Below, piece by piece: positions 62,685-64,000 of a stretch of 64,000 bases of DNA. A program made the position numbers and the translations under genes. The notes under the pieces were generated by a model. That model was not told the DNA's origin and made no database searches. It saw only the letters and a program-made list of their open reading frames with translations. The stretch lies in assembly GCA_963576735.1 (NCBI GenBank), contig OY755170.1, forward strand, positions 24,040,875 through 24,104,874. The letters run 5' to 3'. Origin of the DNA: Bedellia somnulentella (lineage: Eukaryota; Arthropoda; Insecta; Lepidoptera; Bedelliidae). Position 1 is the first letter of the stretch, and the number at the start of each line of letters is the position of its first letter.

Positions 62685-62930
62685 GTTATGATACAGTTGA
62701 TTACAACTGGTTACGGTGATATTGGGTCGCGGTCACATGACGGTCAATTTGACCTTAGCCAGGATGCTCGAGGTCAAAGGAACATTGCGTTAAAAAAAGA
62801 ACACCTTTCGGAGAAACTCCATCGTCGACCCAACATTAAAAAAACTAAATCAACCTTGAAAACTTTAAAAATATACTTCGGACTACCAACAAAGGTGATA
62901 TATGATAGTGATGATGGGAATATTGTATAA
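62685..62930 (+). other. Hypothetical open frame, ~80 codons
   Basis: From the ATG at about 62690: MIQLITTGYGDIGSRSHDGQ, FDLSQDARGQRNIALKKEHL, SEKLHRRPNIKKTKSTLKTL and ending VIYDSDDGNIV. Basic and hydrophilic with an acidic end. Not recognised. It is followed by stop-rich sequence; it may be an exon or TE piece. Confidence 0.3.
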
Positions 62931-63524
62931 TCGAATAAAGAAGAATGTTGGTTAGCTGTTTAAATCAGATAGATGATATCAAAGAGACTAAAGAGAATAT
63001 AAATAATTTGATGCAAAGTTTTATCGGACAAAATTCACCACAGAGAAAAAGAATTATAATGGTCGAGGGATATAACCGCTTAACTCAAAATAGAAGAATA
63101 TATAGTTAGTAGATAACCATGACCACAGTTCGTCTTAAAATTGGTTACTAAGCTTGGGTCAGATCAAGTAAGCCGAACCACTTGTTAAATGTGGGTTAAG
63201 CAGATAACAGACCATACGTATTATGAGACGAGTGCCAACTTATAGCATTCATTCCGATACACATGATGATGTACAGTAATGTAAGAAATGCTCGGAGTAG
63301 TAAAGGTAATTTTCTTTTGAACATCATAAGACATTTCGTTACCCATTTTATATCATTTTTATTCACCTATCCACCTACGTGATGCGATGTCCGACAGCAA
63401 TGTCATTATGTATGACTTAGTATAATCTTTTGAGAGGACTATAAGTTACATTTTGTGACATTCTTCTTAGTCGCATATTTATAGACCCCAGACAGGCCCA
63501 TTTTGCCTGAAAAAAGCATTCAAG

Positions 63525-63635
63525 TTATAGGGCAGGCCTCGGCAAGTAAAATTAAACCATTTTCAAATGAGATAATACACCTCAGCCGTGTGAATATGAG
63601 TTTCCTCAATATTTTTTCATTCGCCCTTAATAACT
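63525..63635 (-). repeat. SINE-B, ancient fragment, minus strand
   Basis: TAGGGCAGGCCTCGGC, CACCTCAGCCGTGTGAATAT, GAGTTTCCTCAATATTTTTT follow the complement of the SINE-B middle, heavily diverged. Confidence 0.65.
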
Positions 63636-63649
63636 TCGATAAAAACAAC

Positions 63650-63890
63650 AGTTCTGAGTCGGGCCTTTACCAATGAGTCTTCATTTATTAAACTTATATT
63701 TGTAGCGTATTTATTATGAGTGAGGAAACTCACATGGGTAAGTTTTACTAAGTAATATGGCAGTGCATCAGTGTGTGTGTGTGTGTTCAAAAGAGTCACC
63801 TTGAAAGTCAATCAAAGGTTATTCTCAGAGTTCTAGCACGTCTACCACCCCTGTGGGGATATATGGCGTTATCGTTTGAATTTGAATTTC
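63650..63890 (+). repeat. SINE-B, ancient fragment, plus strand
   Basis: CTGAGTCGGGCCTTTACCAA, GAGGAAACTCACATGGGTAA, then a (GT)n expansion at about 63771-63786, and GGGGATATATGGCGTTATCG with tail GTTTGAATTTGAA. Inverted relative to 63525-63635. Confidence 0.68.
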
Positions 63891-64000
63891 CCACCCTACT
63901 AAAACTCACTATAGTTTTAATGTTGTAGGCAGAATCACTCAAAAATTTTTTAAATGTAAATAAAATTGGCGGCCGATTAACCTTAACCGAACACATTATT

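Noticed and set aside
1..64000. Endogenous virus or integrated viral genes
   Set aside because: No capsid, envelope, viral polymerase or LTR-retrovirus structure was recognised anywhere in the window.

Overview
The window looks like intronic and intergenic DNA of an insect, most likely a moth or butterfly (inference). The grounds are an A+T-rich background, introns with GT-AG ends, and a dense mix of Helitrons with CTAG ends, Helentron-type and RTE-type elements, tRNA-derived SINEs and foldback MITEs of the kind common in lepidopteran genomes. There is no prokaryotic organisation, no rRNA and no CRISPR array. Almost every long reading frame is a remnant of a transposable element (TE).

The one host gene I can support lies on the minus strand between about 50,621 and 24,892. 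Eight exons (50559-50621, 48298-48406, 46338-46472, 42233-42276, 33716-33875, 31351-31486, 25839-25946, 24892-25011) have consensus donors and acceptors and join in a compatible reading phase, giving about 290 residues rich in coiled-coil-like sequence. I do not recognise the protein, and its 5' end is not found. Its introns are packed with mobile DNA.

Layout. 1-13,300: Helitron helicase debris, a foldback MITE, a THAP-type transposon with inverted ends (1645-2982), LINE and mariner fragments, a SINE cluster (8.1-10.1 kb) and two complete non-autonomous Helitrons (10202-10885, 13062-13253). 13,330-18,024: one RTE-type retrotransposon on the minus strand, split by a 1.07-kb element with terminal inverted repeats (TIRs, 14213-15284) and by a 1.77-kb Helentron-like element (15469-17233). 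18,081-21,369: eleven nearly identical 299-bp tandem units. 22.6-25.0 kb: LINE fragments and RTE tails. 26,009-30,015: a 4-kb TIR element inside a host intron. It carries a remnant gene for a cysteine-rich CXC-type protein with an acidic tail and a Helitron helicase, and its internal-deletion derivative lies at 46762-47243. 30.6-33.3 kb: a MITE and two Helitron-like copies with an embedded tRNA-like promoter. 33,995-36,518: a second THAP-coding TIR element. 36.6-47.9 kb: MITEs, SINEs, a deleted Tc1/mariner element and a tandem tRNA-SINE array. 48-64 kb: a partial exon duplication, a hairpin, two non-LTR retrotransposon remnants and more SINEs.

Two SINE families dominate. SINE-A is about 250 bp with a TATG-repeat tail, and six copies have exact 10-13-bp target-site duplications. 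SINE-B is about 370 bp with clear A and B boxes and a TTATG/TTTATG tail. The names SINE-A and SINE-B are mine. All family calls come from reading motifs; no database search was run.
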